Positions 53,822 through 62,621 of a DNA stretch of 64,000 nucleotides are shown here, piece by piece (the first letter of the stretch is position 1; each line of letters begins with the position of its first letter). Both the position numbers and the translations under genes were made by a program. The stretch comes from Streptomyces sp. NBC_00091 (GTDB lineage Bacteria; Actinomycetota; Actinomycetes; Streptomycetales; Streptomycetaceae), in assembly GCF_026343185.1 (NCBI RefSeq), contig NZ_JAPEMA010000001.1:5394001-5458000 (forward strand), given 5' to 3'. Below the pieces are notes generated by a model. That model ran no database searches. It was given only the letters and a program-made list of their open reading frames with translations, and was not told the origin of the DNA.

Positions 53822-56146
53822 GTGACCCCCGAGTCCACAGCCGCGGCAGCACGAGCCACTGTGTACGGATACCCCCGCCAGGGAGGTGACCGGGAACTGA
53901 AGAAGGCCGTCGAGGGCTACTGGAAGGGCGGCGTCAGCGCCGGAGCCCTCCACGAGACCGCCCGCGAACTGCGCCGCGCGAACTGGCGGCAGCTGGCCGA
54001 CGCCGGCATCACCGAAGTGCCGACCGGCGACTTCTCGTACTACGACCACGTGCTGGACACCAGCGTGATGGTCGGCGCCGTCCCCGCCCGCCACCGCGCC
54101 GCCGTCGAAGCGGACGCGCTCGACGGCTACTTCGCCATGGCCCGCGGCACCCAGGAGGTGGCGCCCCTGGAGATGACCAAGTGGTTCGACACCAACTACC
54201 ACTACCTCGTCCCCGAACTCGGCCCGGACACCGCCTTCACGGCCGACTCCACGAAGCAGGTGGCCGAACTCGAAGAGGCCCTCGCACTCGGCCACACGGC
54301 GCGCCCGGTCCTCGTCGGGCCGGTCACCTACCTGCTCCTGGCCAAGCCCGCCCCTGCCGCAGCCCCCGGCTTCGATCCGCTCACCCTGCTGGACCGGCTG
54401 CTCCCGGTGTACGCGCGGATCCTCGCCGACCTGCGCGCCGCCGGCGCCGCCTGGGTGCAGCTGGACGAGCCCGCCCTGGTGCAGGACCGGACCCCCGCCG
54501 AGCTGAACGCCGCCGCCCGCGCCTACCGCGAGCTCGGCGGCCTGACCGACCGGCCCCGGCTGCTCGTGGCCTCGTACTTCGACCGGCTCGGCGAAGCCCT
54601 CCCGGTGCTGGCCAAGGCCCCCGTCGAAGGCCTCGCCCTCGACTTCACCGGGCCCGCCGCCCCGAACCTCGCCGACCTCGCGGCCGTCGGCGGCCTGCCC
54701 GGCAAGCGCCTCGTCGCGGGCGTGGTCAACGGCCGCAACATCTGGATCAACGACTACGAGAAGTCCCTGGGCACCCTCGCGACCCTCCTCGGACTCGCCG
54801 GCCGGGTCGACGTCGCCGCCTCCTGCTCGCTGCTCCACGTACCGCTGGACGCCGCGGCCGAGCGGGACACCGATCCGCAGATCCGCCGCTGGTTCGCCTT
54901 CGCCCGCCAGAAGGCCGCCGAGATCGCCACCCTGGCCCGCGCCCTCACCCGGGGCACCGACACGATCGCCGCCGAACTGGCCGCGAACCGCGCCGATCTC
55001 GCGTCCCGCGCGAACTCCGCGCTCACCCGCGACCCCGGGGTACGGGCCAGAGCGGCGGCCGTCACCGACACCGACGCCCGCCGCAGCGAGCCGTACCCCC
55101 GGCGGGCCGCCGCCCAGCGCGCGCACCTGGGCCTGCCCCTGCTCCCCACGACGAGCATCGGCTCCTTCCCGCAGACCGCCGACCTGCGCACGGCCCGCGC
55201 CGAGCTGCGCTCGGGAGCCCTCGACCGGGCCGGGTACGAGGAGCGGATCAAGGCGGAGATCCGGGCGGTCGTCGCCTTCCAGGAGAAGGCCGGCCTCGAC
55301 GTGCTCGTGCACGGCGAGCCCGAGCGCAACGACATGGTCCAGTACTTCGCCGAGCGGCTCACGGGCTTCCTCGCCACCCGGCACGGCTGGGTGCAGTCCT
55401 ACGGCACCCGCTACGTCCGCCCGCCGGTCCTCGCCGGCGACGTCTCCCGCCCCGCGCCGATGACGGTGCGCTGGACCACCTACGCGCAGGCGCAGACGGG
55501 CCGCCCGGTCAAGGGGATGCTGACCGGCCCCGTCACCATGCTCGCCTGGTCCTTCGTACGCGACGACCAGCCGCTCGGCGACACCGCCCGCCAGGTGGCC
55601 CTCGCCCTGCGCGACGAGGTGGCGGACCTGGAGGCCGCGGGGACCGCCGTCATCCAGGTCGACGAGCCGGCCCTGCGGGAGACCCTCCCGCTACGGTCCT
55701 GCGGCCGTGCGGAGTACCTGGACTGGGCCACCGGGGCCTTCCGGCTCACCACCGGCGGCGCCCTTCCGCGGACCCAGATCCACACGCACATGTGCTACGC
55801 GGAGTTCGGCGACATCGTCGGGGCCATCGACGCCCTGGACGCCGACGTCATCAGCCTGGAGGCCGCCCGCTCGCACATGCGGGTCGCGGACGAACTGGCC
55901 GGCGCGGGCTACCCGCGCGAGGTCGGCCCCGGGGTCTGGGACATCCACTCGCCCCGGGTCCCCTCCACCGCGGAGGCGGCCGCCCTCCTGCGCAGGGGGC
56001 TCGAGGCCGTACCGGCCGAGCGGCTCTGGGTGAACCCGGACTGCGGCCTCAAGACGCGCGGCTGGACGGAGACGAGGGCCTCCCTGGAGAACCTCGTGGA
56101 AGCGGCCCGGCAGGTGCGCGCGGAGGTCTCCGCCGAGACGGCGTGA
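53822..56146 (+). CDS. metE: Cobalamin-independent methionine synthase
   Basis: The 774-residue enzyme transfers the methyl group of 5-methyltetrahydropteroyltriglutamate to homocysteine. It has the duplicated MetE barrel. Zinc-site residues are His656 and Cys658 in QIHTHMCYAEF and Cys741 in WVNPDCGLKTRGW. TTSIGSFPQTADLR marks the start of the C-terminal half, near residue 442, and GYPRQGGDRELKKAVEGYWKG the N-terminus. It starts at GTG 53822 with GAAGGAGAG upstream. The upstream B12 riboswitch fits use only when B12 is scarce. A strong hairpin follows the gene. Confidence 0.97.
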   Translation: MTPESTAAAARATVYGYPRQGGDRELKKAVEGYWKGGVSAGALHETARELRRANWRQLADAGITEVPTGDFSYYDHVLDTSVMVGAVPARHRAAVEADALDGYFAMARGTQEVAPLEMTKWFDTNYHYLVPELGPDTAFTADSTKQVAELEEALALGHTARPVLVGPVTYLLLAKPAPAAAPGFDPLTLLDRLLPVYARILADLRAAGAAWVQLDEPALVQDRTPAELNAAARAYRELGGLTDRPRLLVASYFDRLGEALPVLAKAPVEGLALDFTGPAAPNLADLAAVGGLPGKRLVAGVVNGRNIWINDYEKSLGTLATLLGLAGRVDVAASCSLLHVPLDAAAERDTDPQIRRWFAFARQKAAEIATLARALTRGTDTIAAELAANRADLASRANSALTRDPGVRARAAAVTDTDARRSEPYPRRAAAQRAHLGLPLLPTTSIGSFPQTADLRTARAELRSGALDRAGYEERIKAEIRAVVAFQEKAGLDVLVHGEPERNDMVQYFAERLTGFLATRHGWVQSYGTRYVRPPVLAGDVSRPAPMTVRWTTYAQAQTGRPVKGMLTGPVTMLAWSFVRDDQPLGDTARQVALALRDEVADLEAAGTAVIQVDEPALRETLPLRSCGRAEYLDWATGAFRLTTGGALPRTQIHTHMCYAEFGDIVGAIDALDADVISLEAARSHMRVADELAGAGYPREVGPGVWDIHSPRVPSTAEAAALLRRGLEAVPAERLWVNPDCGLKTRGWTETRASLENLVEAARQVRAEVSAETA

Positions 56147-56166
56147 CGGCCTGACGGCCTGAAGCG

Positions 56167-56204
56167 GCCGGCCGGGGCGGGCGAACGGGCCCGCCCCGGC
56201 CGGC
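56167..56204. terminator. Bidirectional terminator of metE and the MFS gene
   Basis: Perfect 16-base arms (56167-56182 and 56189-56204) with loop GAACGG lie between the convergent metE and MFS genes. Confidence 0.85.
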
Positions 56205-56227
56205 TGGTGCGGGCCCCGCCGCCCCCG

Positions 56228-57520
56228 TCAGTCCCGCGCCGCCGGAGCCGTCCGCGCGAAGTGCCGGGCGGTGGGCACCAGCGCCGCGGCGGCCGGTACG
56301 AGGAAGCAGGCGGCGGCGCAGACGGCGAGGACGGCCGTGACCCCGAAGGCCTCGACGGCCGGGGCGATCAGGGCCAGCCCGACCGGCGCCAGGCCGTAGG
56401 ACACGAGGAAGTCCAGTGAGGAGACGCGGGCCAGCTTGCCCGGGTCGACCTCGCGCTGGGTGGCCGTGAACCAGGGCACGTTGAACAGTTCTATGCCGAT
56501 CCCGGCGACGGCGTACGCGGCGACGACCACGAGCGGGTGCACGGGCAGCATCAGGCTCAGCGGCGCGAAGCCGTACGCGGCCAGCCCGGCGAAGGCGGCC
56601 CAGCCCTGCGAGCGCGGCCGGAGGCGGGCCATGACCAGGGCCCCCGCGAGCGCGCCCACGGTGTAGGCGGTCACGGCCGCGGCCAGCACCCACTCGGTGC
56701 CGTAGCGGTCCCGGCTGATCAGCGGCAGGGCGACGCTGGTGGCGGAGTAGCCGAGCGCGATGACGGCGGCGAGGGCGGAGAGTCCGGCGAGGAACCAGGG
56801 GTGGCGGCGTGCCTCGCGTATCCCCTCCAGGAACTCGGCGCGGAAGCCGGCGCGCGGGGCGGGCGGCCCGTCCGCCGGGTCCGGGGCGGCGGCGTTGCCC
56901 TTGCCCTTGCCCTTGCCCTTGCCCTTGCCCGGGACGAGCGCGGCGACCAGCCAGAGCAGCGCGATGCCGAGGAGCAGCGTCCGGACGTCGAGGAAGGCGG
57001 CGAGCAACGCCGTCAGGGCGGGCCCGGCGAGCGTGCAGCCGCGTACGGCCATGGTCATGGCGGCGTTGGCCTGCTGGCGGCGCCCGGGGTCGACGGTCTC
57101 GGCGACGAGCGCCTGGAACGCCGGGCGGCAGGCGCCCTGTCCGGCGCCCGCGAGGGCGGCGGCGGCCGTCATCAGGACGACGGAGCGGCCGAGTCCGGCG
57201 GCGAGCAGCGGCGCGGCGGCCGCCGCCGCGAGGGCCGACCACAGGACGGCCGCGCGGCGGGAGTGCCGGTCGGCCAGGACGCCGCCGACGGCGACGGCGG
57301 CGAGGAAGCCGACGGTGCGCGCGGCGAGGACCAGGCCGAGGCCGGCCGCGCCGAGGTCGCGGTGCAGTACGGCGAGCCCGAGGACGAAGGGCAGGGCCCA
57401 GGTCGCGAGGCCGGAGGCGGTGGTACCCGCCCACAGCCGCAGGAACGAGGTGTCGCGCAGGACCGAACGCGGGGGCGGGGCAGGGCTCTTGGCCGTCGTC
57501 GGCAGGGGTGTGGTGGCCAC
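56228..57520 (-). CDS. MFS exporter, divergent from the metal-type operon
   Basis: The 430-residue protein is a 12-helix MFS transporter of the EntS/enterobactin-exporter-like group: FLRLWAGTTASGLATWALPFVLGLAVLHRD, GGVLADRHSRRAAVLWSAL, GAGQGACRPAFQALVAETVDPGRRQQANAAM. The central loop carries a Gly-Lys repeat (PGKGKGKGKGKGN) encoded by a perfect hexamer repeat, then an Asp/Pro/Ala-rich segment. Start ATG 57520 is 58 bases from the 3' edge of the Zur/Fur-type box. It probably exports a small molecule, possibly the chelator made by the divergent operon. Confidence 0.85.
   Translation of the reverse strand: MATTPLPTTAKSPAPPPRSVLRDTSFLRLWAGTTASGLATWALPFVLGLAVLHRDLGAAGLGLVLAARTVGFLAAVAVGGVLADRHSRRAAVLWSALAAAAAAPLLAAGLGRSVVLMTAAAALAGAGQGACRPAFQALVAETVDPGRRQQANAAMTMAVRGCTLAGPALTALLAAFLDVRTLLLGIALLWLVAALVPGKGKGKGKGKGNAAAPDPADGPPAPRAGFRAEFLEGIREARRHPWFLAGLSALAAVIALGYSATSVALPLISRDRYGTEWVLAAAVTAYTVGALAGALVMARLRPRSQGWAAFAGLAAYGFAPLSLMLPVHPLVVVAAYAVAGIGIELFNVPWFTATQREVDPGKLARVSSLDFLVSYGLAPVGLALIAPAVEAFGVTAVLAVCAAACFLVPAAAALVPTARHFARTAPAARD
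56895..56930 (-). repeat. Perfect hexamer tandem repeat (6 copies) in the MFS gene
   Basis: TTGCCC is repeated six times without change (plus strand). Read on the gene's strand it encodes alternating Gly and Lys in a cytoplasmic loop. Slippage would change loop length in frame. Confidence 0.9.
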
Positions 57521-57577
57521 GGTGTCGTTGCTCCCAGGGGGGTGGGGGAGGCGGCCGGAGGACCGCCCCGATGTGGT

Positions 57578-57598
57578 TAATGAAAATGATTACCATTA
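57578..57598. promoter_or_regulatory. Zur/Fur-family binding box
   Basis: TGAAAATGATTACCA at 57581-57595 matches the 7-1-7 Fur-family pattern, and differs at two positions from the Streptomyces Zur sequence TGAAAATGATTTTCA as I remember it. Outer arms TAATG (57578-57582) and CATTA (57594-57598) extend the palindrome to 21 bases. It is AT-rich in a very GC-rich region and lies between the divergent MFS gene and the six-gene operon, so one metal-sensing repressor could control both. Zur is more likely than Fur; DmdR-type iron boxes look different. Confidence 0.7.
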
Positions 57599-57673
57599 CA
57601 GTACCCTTCGAACGCGGCACTCCTGCCCGGTGCACGACAACACCCACGCCCGCCCTCCCAGACCGGAGAACCC

Positions 57674-58696
57674 ATGCGCCACCCCGCCCGCCTCGGTATC
57701 GCCCTCACCCTCGCCCTCGCCACCGCGGGCTGCTCCACGGCAGCCGGCGACGGCTCCAGAGCCGCCCCCGGGCCGACTGCGGAGGCGGCCTCCGTCGCCA
57801 GCTGCGGCCAGCCGCTCTCCTTCGCCCGGCCTCCGGAGCGGACCGTGGCCCTGGACCAGACCTCGACCGAGACCCTGCTCGAACTGGGGCTCCAGGACCG
57901 GATGGCGGGAACCGCCAACCTCAAGACGAAGATGCCCGCGCCCTACGAGGCGGCGTACGCCAAGATCCCGGTCATCGCCCCCAAGATCGCCACCGGCGAG
58001 CAACTTCGGGCCGCCACCCCCGACTTCGTCGTCGCCGGCTCCGCCGACCTCTTCACCAAGGACCGGGCCGGCACCCGCGAGGAGCTGTCCGCCCTCAAGG
58101 TCCCCACCTTCGTCAGCGCAGTGGACTGCCCCCGGCAGAACCCGGCCGGCAAGACCCCCTTCGAGCTGCTCTTCTCCGACTACGAGAACCTGGGCAGGAT
58201 CTTCGGCGCCGGGGAACGGGCGGGCAGGCTGGCCGCCGACCAGCGCGCCGCCGTCGCCAGGGCCGGGGAGAACGCCTCCAGGGTTCCCCGGGGCGCGGAC
58301 CAGCCCACCGTGGTCTACCTCTACTCCGTCTTCAACGGCATGCCGTACGTGGCCGGCAAGAGCGGCCTGCCCAGCGAGATGAGCCGGATCGTGGGTGCGA
58401 AGAACGCCTTCGACGACGTGGACGAGGACTGGCCCGAGGTGTCCTGGGAGGAAGTCGCCAAGCGCGACCCGGACTTCATCGTGATCGGCGACCTCTCCGA
58501 GCGCGGGCGGCCCGGCGACAGCGCCGCCGAGAAGCGCGCCGCCATGACCCAGCACCCGGTGATCTCCCAGCTGGGCGCGGTGCGCGAGCGCAGGATCCTC
58601 GAGGTGCCGGGCATCGAACTGGACCCATCGGTGCGCTCCGTGCACGCCCTGGGGCTGCTGGCGGCCGGCATGAAGGACCTCGGGTATGTCCGCTGA
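57674..58696 (+). CDS. ABC transporter substrate-binding lipoprotein (FecB/BtuF-type)
   Basis: The 340-residue protein has a lipobox at residues 16-20 (ATAGC, Cys20), so it is a lipoprotein on the outer face. The rest is the two-lobed helical-backbone binding fold used for siderophores, heme and cobalamin: RTVALDQTSTETLLELGLQDRMAGTANLKTKMP, ATPDFVVAGSADLFTKDRAGTREELSALKVPTF, PTVVYLYSVFNGMPYVAGKSGLPSEMSRIVGAKNAFDDVDEDWPEVSWEEVAKRDPDFIVI. It captures the ligand, probably a metal complex. It starts at ATG 57674 with GGAGAA upstream. The stop overlaps the permease start by 11 bases. Confidence 0.9.
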   Translation: MRHPARLGIALTLALATAGCSTAAGDGSRAAPGPTAEAASVASCGQPLSFARPPERTVALDQTSTETLLELGLQDRMAGTANLKTKMPAPYEAAYAKIPVIAPKIATGEQLRAATPDFVVAGSADLFTKDRAGTREELSALKVPTFVSAVDCPRQNPAGKTPFELLFSDYENLGRIFGAGERAGRLAADQRAAVARAGENASRVPRGADQPTVVYLYSVFNGMPYVAGKSGLPSEMSRIVGAKNAFDDVDEDWPEVSWEEVAKRDPDFIVIGDLSERGRPGDSAAEKRAAMTQHPVISQLGAVRERRILEVPGIELDPSVRSVHALGLLAAGMKDLGYVR

Positions 58697-59897
58697 CCCG
58701 GCCACCCGCAGCGGCCCGGCGGAGCTGCTGCCTCCGGCGGATCCGCTGCCTGCGGCGGACCTGCTGCCTCCGGCCGACGCCCGGCTGCCGGGGGAACCCC
58801 CGCCGACCGTGGACCTCCTGCTTCCGGCGGCCCGCGGCCGGTCGGTGACGGCCGGATCCGCCACCGGCCCTCCCCGGCCGGCCCGGTCCCCGGCCGCCCG
58901 GGCGGTGCTCTTCCTGCTCTGCGCGGCCGCCCTCGCCGGCTCGGTGGCGGCGGCCGTACGCGTCGGCACCGCCGACGTGGGCTGGAGCGGCCTCGCCCGG
59001 GTCCTCGGAACCCGTCTCGGCCTGGCCGTTGAGCCGCTGCCCCCGCTGCTGGACTCCCTCGTCTGGGACCTGCGGCTGCCGCGCGTACTGATGGCCGGCC
59101 TCGTCGGCGCCTCGCTCGCCGTGTGCGGCGCGGTGCTCCAGGCGGTCACCCGCAACGCGCTCGCCGACCCCTACCTGCTCGGCGTCTCCTCGGGGGCGTC
59201 GGCGGGCGCCGTCGCGGTGGTCGTGCTCGGGGTGGGCGCGGGCGTGCTCGGGGTCACCGGCGGTGCGCTCGCCGGCGCGCTGCTCGCCTTCGGCGCGCTC
59301 CTGCTGCTGCTCCGGCGCACGGGCCTGGACTCCGTACGCATCGTCCTGACCGGTGTGGTCGTCGGCCAGCTCTTCACCGCGCTGACCTCCCTCGTCCTGA
59401 TGGCCTCGGCGGACGCGGACACCACGCGGGCCGTCACCCACTGGCTGCTCGGCTCGATGGCGCCGGCCCGCTGGAACACCGTCGTGGTCTGCGCGATCGT
59501 CACCCCCCTGGGGCTGGCGGCCGCCTGGCTGTGCTCGAACGCCCTCGACGGACTCGCCTTCGGTGCCGACACCGCCGCGTCCCTGGGGATCGGCGTACGG
59601 CGCACCCGGATGCTGCTGCTCGTGGTCACGGCCACGCTGACGGCCGTCGCGGTGGCCACCGTCGGCGCCATCGGCTTCGTCGGCCTGATCGTCCCGCACG
59701 GGGTGCGCTTCCTCGTCGGACCGGTGCACCGGGTGCTCCTGCCGTACGCGGCGCTCGCGGGCGCGGTGTTCCTGATGTGGACGGACGCGCTGGCGCGGAT
59801 CGCCTTCGCACCCCGGGAGGTTCCCGTGGGCGTGATCACCGCCCTGCTCGGCGTACCGCTCTTCCTGCTCGTCCTGCGCAGGAGGGGGGAGCTGTGA
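58686..59897 (+). CDS. FecCD-family metal-complex ABC permease
   Basis: The 403-residue protein is a multi-helix FecCD/BtuC-type permease: LRLPRVLMAGLVGASLAVCGAVLQAVTRNALADPYLLGVSSGASAGA, and GAIGFVGLIVPHGVRFLVGP. The N-terminus is longer than usual (about 70 residues before the first helix) with imperfect repeats (LLPPADPLPAADLLPPAD) encoded by near-identical 24-27-base units, probably a disordered tail. It forms the translocation channel with the lipoprotein and the following ATPase. The start overlaps the lipoprotein stop, and the stop overlaps the ATPase start (GTGA). Confidence 0.92.
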   Translation: MSADPATRSGPAELLPPADPLPAADLLPPADARLPGEPPPTVDLLLPAARGRSVTAGSATGPPRPARSPAARAVLFLLCAAALAGSVAAAVRVGTADVGWSGLARVLGTRLGLAVEPLPPLLDSLVWDLRLPRVLMAGLVGASLAVCGAVLQAVTRNALADPYLLGVSSGASAGAVAVVVLGVGAGVLGVTGGALAGALLAFGALLLLLRRTGLDSVRIVLTGVVVGQLFTALTSLVLMASADADTTRAVTHWLLGSMAPARWNTVVVCAIVTPLGLAAAWLCSNALDGLAFGADTAASLGIGVRRTRMLLLVVTATLTAVAVATVGAIGFVGLIVPHGVRFLVGPVHRVLLPYAALAGAVFLMWTDALARIAFAPREVPVGVITALLGVPLFLLVLRRRGEL

Positions 59898-60697
59898 GGA
59901 TCAGCGCCGAAGGGCTGAGCTGGTCGGTGGCGGGCACGCCGGTCGTACGCGGCGTCAGCCTGGACATCGCCCCCGGCGAGACGGTCGGTCTGCTCGGGCC
60001 CAACGGCTCGGGCAAGTCCTCGCTGCTGCGTTGCCTGGCCGGCCTGCGCGCCCCCGACGCGGGCACCGTCCGGTACGACGGCGTGTCCGTACGGGACTGG
60101 AGCGCGCGCCGGACCGCCCGCCACGTCGCCTTCGTCGAACAGGACGCGGGCGCCGACAGCGATCTGCGGGTCGCCGACGTCGTGGGCCTGGGCCGGACCC
60201 CGTTCCGCGACCGCTGGCGCGGACCGGACCCCGCGGACCGGGCGGTGGTCGCCGCCGCGCTGGAACGCGTCGGACTCACCGCGCTCGCCGGCCGCTCCTG
60301 GCGGGCGCTCTCCGGCGGCGAGCGACAGCGCGCGCACATCGCCCGCGCGCTGGCCCAGCAGCCGTACGGGCTCCTCCTCGACGAACCCACCAACCACCTC
60401 GACGTCAGGCACCAGCTGGAACTGATGGAGCTGCTGACCGGCGCCGGCCGGACGGTCCTGGTCGCCCTGCACGACCTCTCGCTCGCCGCCCGGTACTGCG
60501 ACCGGCTGCTGCTCCTGCACCACGGCCGCCTGACCGCATCCGGCACCCCCGCCGCCGTCCTGACCGCCGAACGCCTCGCCGAGGTCTTCGAGGTGGACGC
60601 CGAACTCACCACCGACACCCTGGGCCACCCCGCCGTCACCTACCGCGGGCCGCTCGCCGCCCCGGCACCGGCCCCGGCCCCCCGATCCGCCCCGTGA
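59894..60697 (+). CDS. ABC transporter ATP-binding protein (FecE/BtuD-type)
   Basis: The 267-residue ATPase has Walker A LGPNGSGKSSLLRCLAGL (about 37-54), signature LSGGERQRAHIARALAQQP (about 140-158), Walker B LLLDEPTNHLD and the switch His in VALHDLSLAARYCD. It powers the FecCD-type importer. GTG 59894 overlaps the permease stop (GTGA). The C-terminus ends in a Pro/Ala string. Confidence 0.93.
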   Translation: MRISAEGLSWSVAGTPVVRGVSLDIAPGETVGLLGPNGSGKSSLLRCLAGLRAPDAGTVRYDGVSVRDWSARRTARHVAFVEQDAGADSDLRVADVVGLGRTPFRDRWRGPDPADRAVVAAALERVGLTALAGRSWRALSGGERQRAHIARALAQQPYGLLLDEPTNHLDVRHQLELMELLTGAGRTVLVALHDLSLAARYCDRLLLLHHGRLTASGTPAAVLTAERLAEVFEVDAELTTDTLGHPAVTYRGPLAAPAPAPAPRSAP

Positions 60698-60708
60698 AAA
60701 GGAAACCC

Positions 60709-61587
60709 GTGAACCGCACCACCTCCACCACCCACACCTCCACCACCCCCATCACCTCCACCCCCTCCGCCCCGACCGTCGACGCGCTCGTCGAGGCCGT
60801 CCTCGCGGGCGAACACGGCCCGCTCCCCTCCGGTCTCGTCGCGACCAGCGTGTTCTGGATCCACCACGGCACCCGCCTGGCCGGCGGCGACACCACCTAC
60901 CTCAACCAGTACGTCCTGGTCCGCCTCGGCGGCTCCTTCGGCGGCTGCGCCTTCGAGCCCGGGGAGATCGACCCCGCGATCTGCCGCGACTCCTCCGGTA
61001 CCCCGCTCGACGTCCTGCTGCGCGAGGCCCCGCGCCCGCTGCGGATCGCCGCCCTCGACGCCTACCTCGGCGAGACCCGCCCGCACCACGCGGCCGCGGC
61101 GGCGGGCGAGGCCGAGCCCGTCACCCTGCCCGCCGGTACCCCGGAAGTCCGGGCCGGGGCCCGGGACGCGGCCATCGCCGGCCTGCTCGACATCCCGCAG
61201 GGCGCCAGGGTCGGCCTCATCGGCGTGGTCAACCCGCTGGTCGCGGCGATCCGCGAGCGCGGAGGCGAGCCGCTGCCCTGCGACTTCAACCTCAAGACCA
61301 CCCAGTGGGGCGACCCCGTCACCGACGACATGCACGAGGTGCTGGACCGTGCCGAGGCCGTCGTCGCCACCGGGATGACCCTGAGCAACGGCTCGTTCGA
61401 CACCATCCTGGAGCGCTGCCGGTCCCGGGGCGTCCCGCTGGTCGTCTACGCGCAGACGGGCAGCGCCGTGGCCCGCGCCTTCCTCGGCTCGGGAGTGACC
61501 GCGCTCTCCGCAGAACCGTTTCCCTTCTCCCAGTTCAGCGCCGACGAGACGGTCCTGTACCGCTACCGGACGGCGGACGGCGCGTGA
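60709..61587 (+). CDS. DUF364/DUF4213-type Rossmann-like protein, putative metal chelation
   Basis: From GTG 60709 (AAAGGAAA upstream; GTG 60694 is also in frame) the protein has 292 residues. A Thr/Ser-rich start is followed by an N-terminal enolase-N-like part (VDALVEAVLAGEHGPLPSGLVATSVFWIHHGTRLAGGDTTYLNQYVLVRLGGSFGGCAFEPGEI) and a C-terminal Rossmann-like part (GARVGLIGVVNPLVAAIRERGGEPLPCDFNLKTTQWGDPVTDDMHEVLDRAEAVVATGMTLSNGSFDTIL). This fits the DUF4213/DUF364 family, for which structural work suggested a heavy-metal chelation role; no reaction is established. It sits between the importer and two biosynthetic-looking genes. Confidence 0.83.
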   Translation: MNRTTSTTHTSTTPITSTPSAPTVDALVEAVLAGEHGPLPSGLVATSVFWIHHGTRLAGGDTTYLNQYVLVRLGGSFGGCAFEPGEIDPAICRDSSGTPLDVLLREAPRPLRIAALDAYLGETRPHHAAAAAGEAEPVTLPAGTPEVRAGARDAAIAGLLDIPQGARVGLIGVVNPLVAAIRERGGEPLPCDFNLKTTQWGDPVTDDMHEVLDRAEAVVATGMTLSNGSFDTILERCRSRGVPLVVYAQTGSAVARAFLGSGVTALSAEPFPFSQFSADETVLYRYRTADGA

Positions 61588-62621
61588 TCCCCACCGCCCG
61601 CCCCGCCGCACCCGCCACCCTCCCCGCCGGCACCGGGCACGCCCCCTGCCACCACGGCGAGATCCTCCAGGGCGTCTTCCTCGACGGCGCCGGCCGCCGG
61701 TGCGCCGGCCTGGTCACCCTCCCCATGGCCGGCCCCGGCAGCCGCGCCCGGTTCCGCCGGTGGCCCGGCACCTCCCCGCAGGCGCTCACCGTCGTACCCG
61801 CCGACCGTACGAAGGCCGCGCGCGCCGCGGCCCTCGCGGTGGCGGAATGCGCGGAGCGGACCGGCCGGCCGCCCTGCGGCGGGGAGTTGCGGCTCACCGG
61901 TGACATCCCGGTGGGCCTGGGCATGGGCAGCTCCACCAGCGACGTGATCGCCACCGTGCGGGCGGTCGCGGACTCGTACGGGCTGCGGCTGCCGCCGGAC
62001 ACGGTGGCCCGGCTCGCCGTACGCGCGGAACAGGCCTGCGACCCGCTGATGCTGGACCGCCGCCCGGTGCTGTTCGCCCAGCGGGAGGGCCGGGTCCTGG
62101 AGGTCCTCGGCCCGGCCCTGCCGCCGCTGGTCGTGGTGGGCTGCGCCCTCGGCGGGGGCGCGCCCGTGGACACCCTGACCCTGCCCGCCCCCACACCCGC
62201 CGAGGCCGACGCCGGCGAGGTACGGGCCTTCGAGCGGCTGCGCGCGCTGCTGCGCCGGGCGGTGGCCACCGGCGACGTACGGCTGCTCGGCGAGGTGGCC
62301 ACCGCCAGCGCCTGGCGCGGCCAACGGGCCCTCTGCCACCCGGAGTTCGACGCCCTGACGGGCATCGCCCGGCGGGTCGGCGCGGCCGGCGTGCAGATCG
62401 CGCACAGCGGAGCGGTGGCGGGCCTGCTCTTCGACCCGGCCGCGCCGGGCCTGCGCCGCCGGGTGCGCGGCTGCCTGCACGCCCTGGACGCCCACGGCAT
62501 CCCCGCCACCCGGACCTTCACCACCACCGAGGAGATCCCCCATGGACCAGCACATCGCGGAGTCGATCGGCCGGCCGGACCTGGTCCGGCTCGACGACGG
62601 GCTCGTCTGCCTGCGCTTTGA
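61584..62621 (+). CDS. GHMP-family kinase (PduX/L-threonine kinase-like)
   Basis: The 345-residue protein starts at GTG 61584, overlapping the previous stop (GTGA). It has the CHHGEILQGVFLDG motif near residues 22-35 and the GHMP ATP loop GDIPVGLGMGSSTSDVIATVRAVA near 110-133, then a conserved QACDPLMLDRRPVLFAQREG segment. PduX-type kinases phosphorylate L-threonine; serine or a related amino acid is possible here. Its product would be a good substrate for the PLP enzyme that follows. Its 3' end overlaps that gene by 80 bases, an unusually long overlap in which the last 27 codons become Arg/Pro/Gly rich. Confidence 0.85.
   Translation: MIPTARPAAPATLPAGTGHAPCHHGEILQGVFLDGAGRRCAGLVTLPMAGPGSRARFRRWPGTSPQALTVVPADRTKAARAAALAVAECAERTGRPPCGGELRLTGDIPVGLGMGSSTSDVIATVRAVADSYGLRLPPDTVARLAVRAEQACDPLMLDRRPVLFAQREGRVLEVLGPALPPLVVVGCALGGGAPVDTLTLPAPTPAEADAGEVRAFERLRALLRRAVATGDVRLLGEVATASAWRGQRALCHPEFDALTGIARRVGAAGVQIAHSGAVAGLLFDPAAPGLRRRVRGCLHALDAHGIPATRTFTTTEEIPHGPAHRGVDRPAGPGPARRRARLPAL

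Noticed and set aside
57578..57598. DmdR/IdeR iron box
   Set aside because: The IdeR-type consensus is a TTAGGTTAGGCTAACCTAA-like palindrome, which this AT-rich 7-1-7 site does not match; it fits the Zur/Fur family instead.
57674..60697. Assignment of the FecBCD-type importer as a plain cobalamin (BtuFCD) uptake system
   Set aside because: No B12 riboswitch precedes it (the one nearby serves metE) and its operon partners are biosynthetic, but ligand identity stays open.
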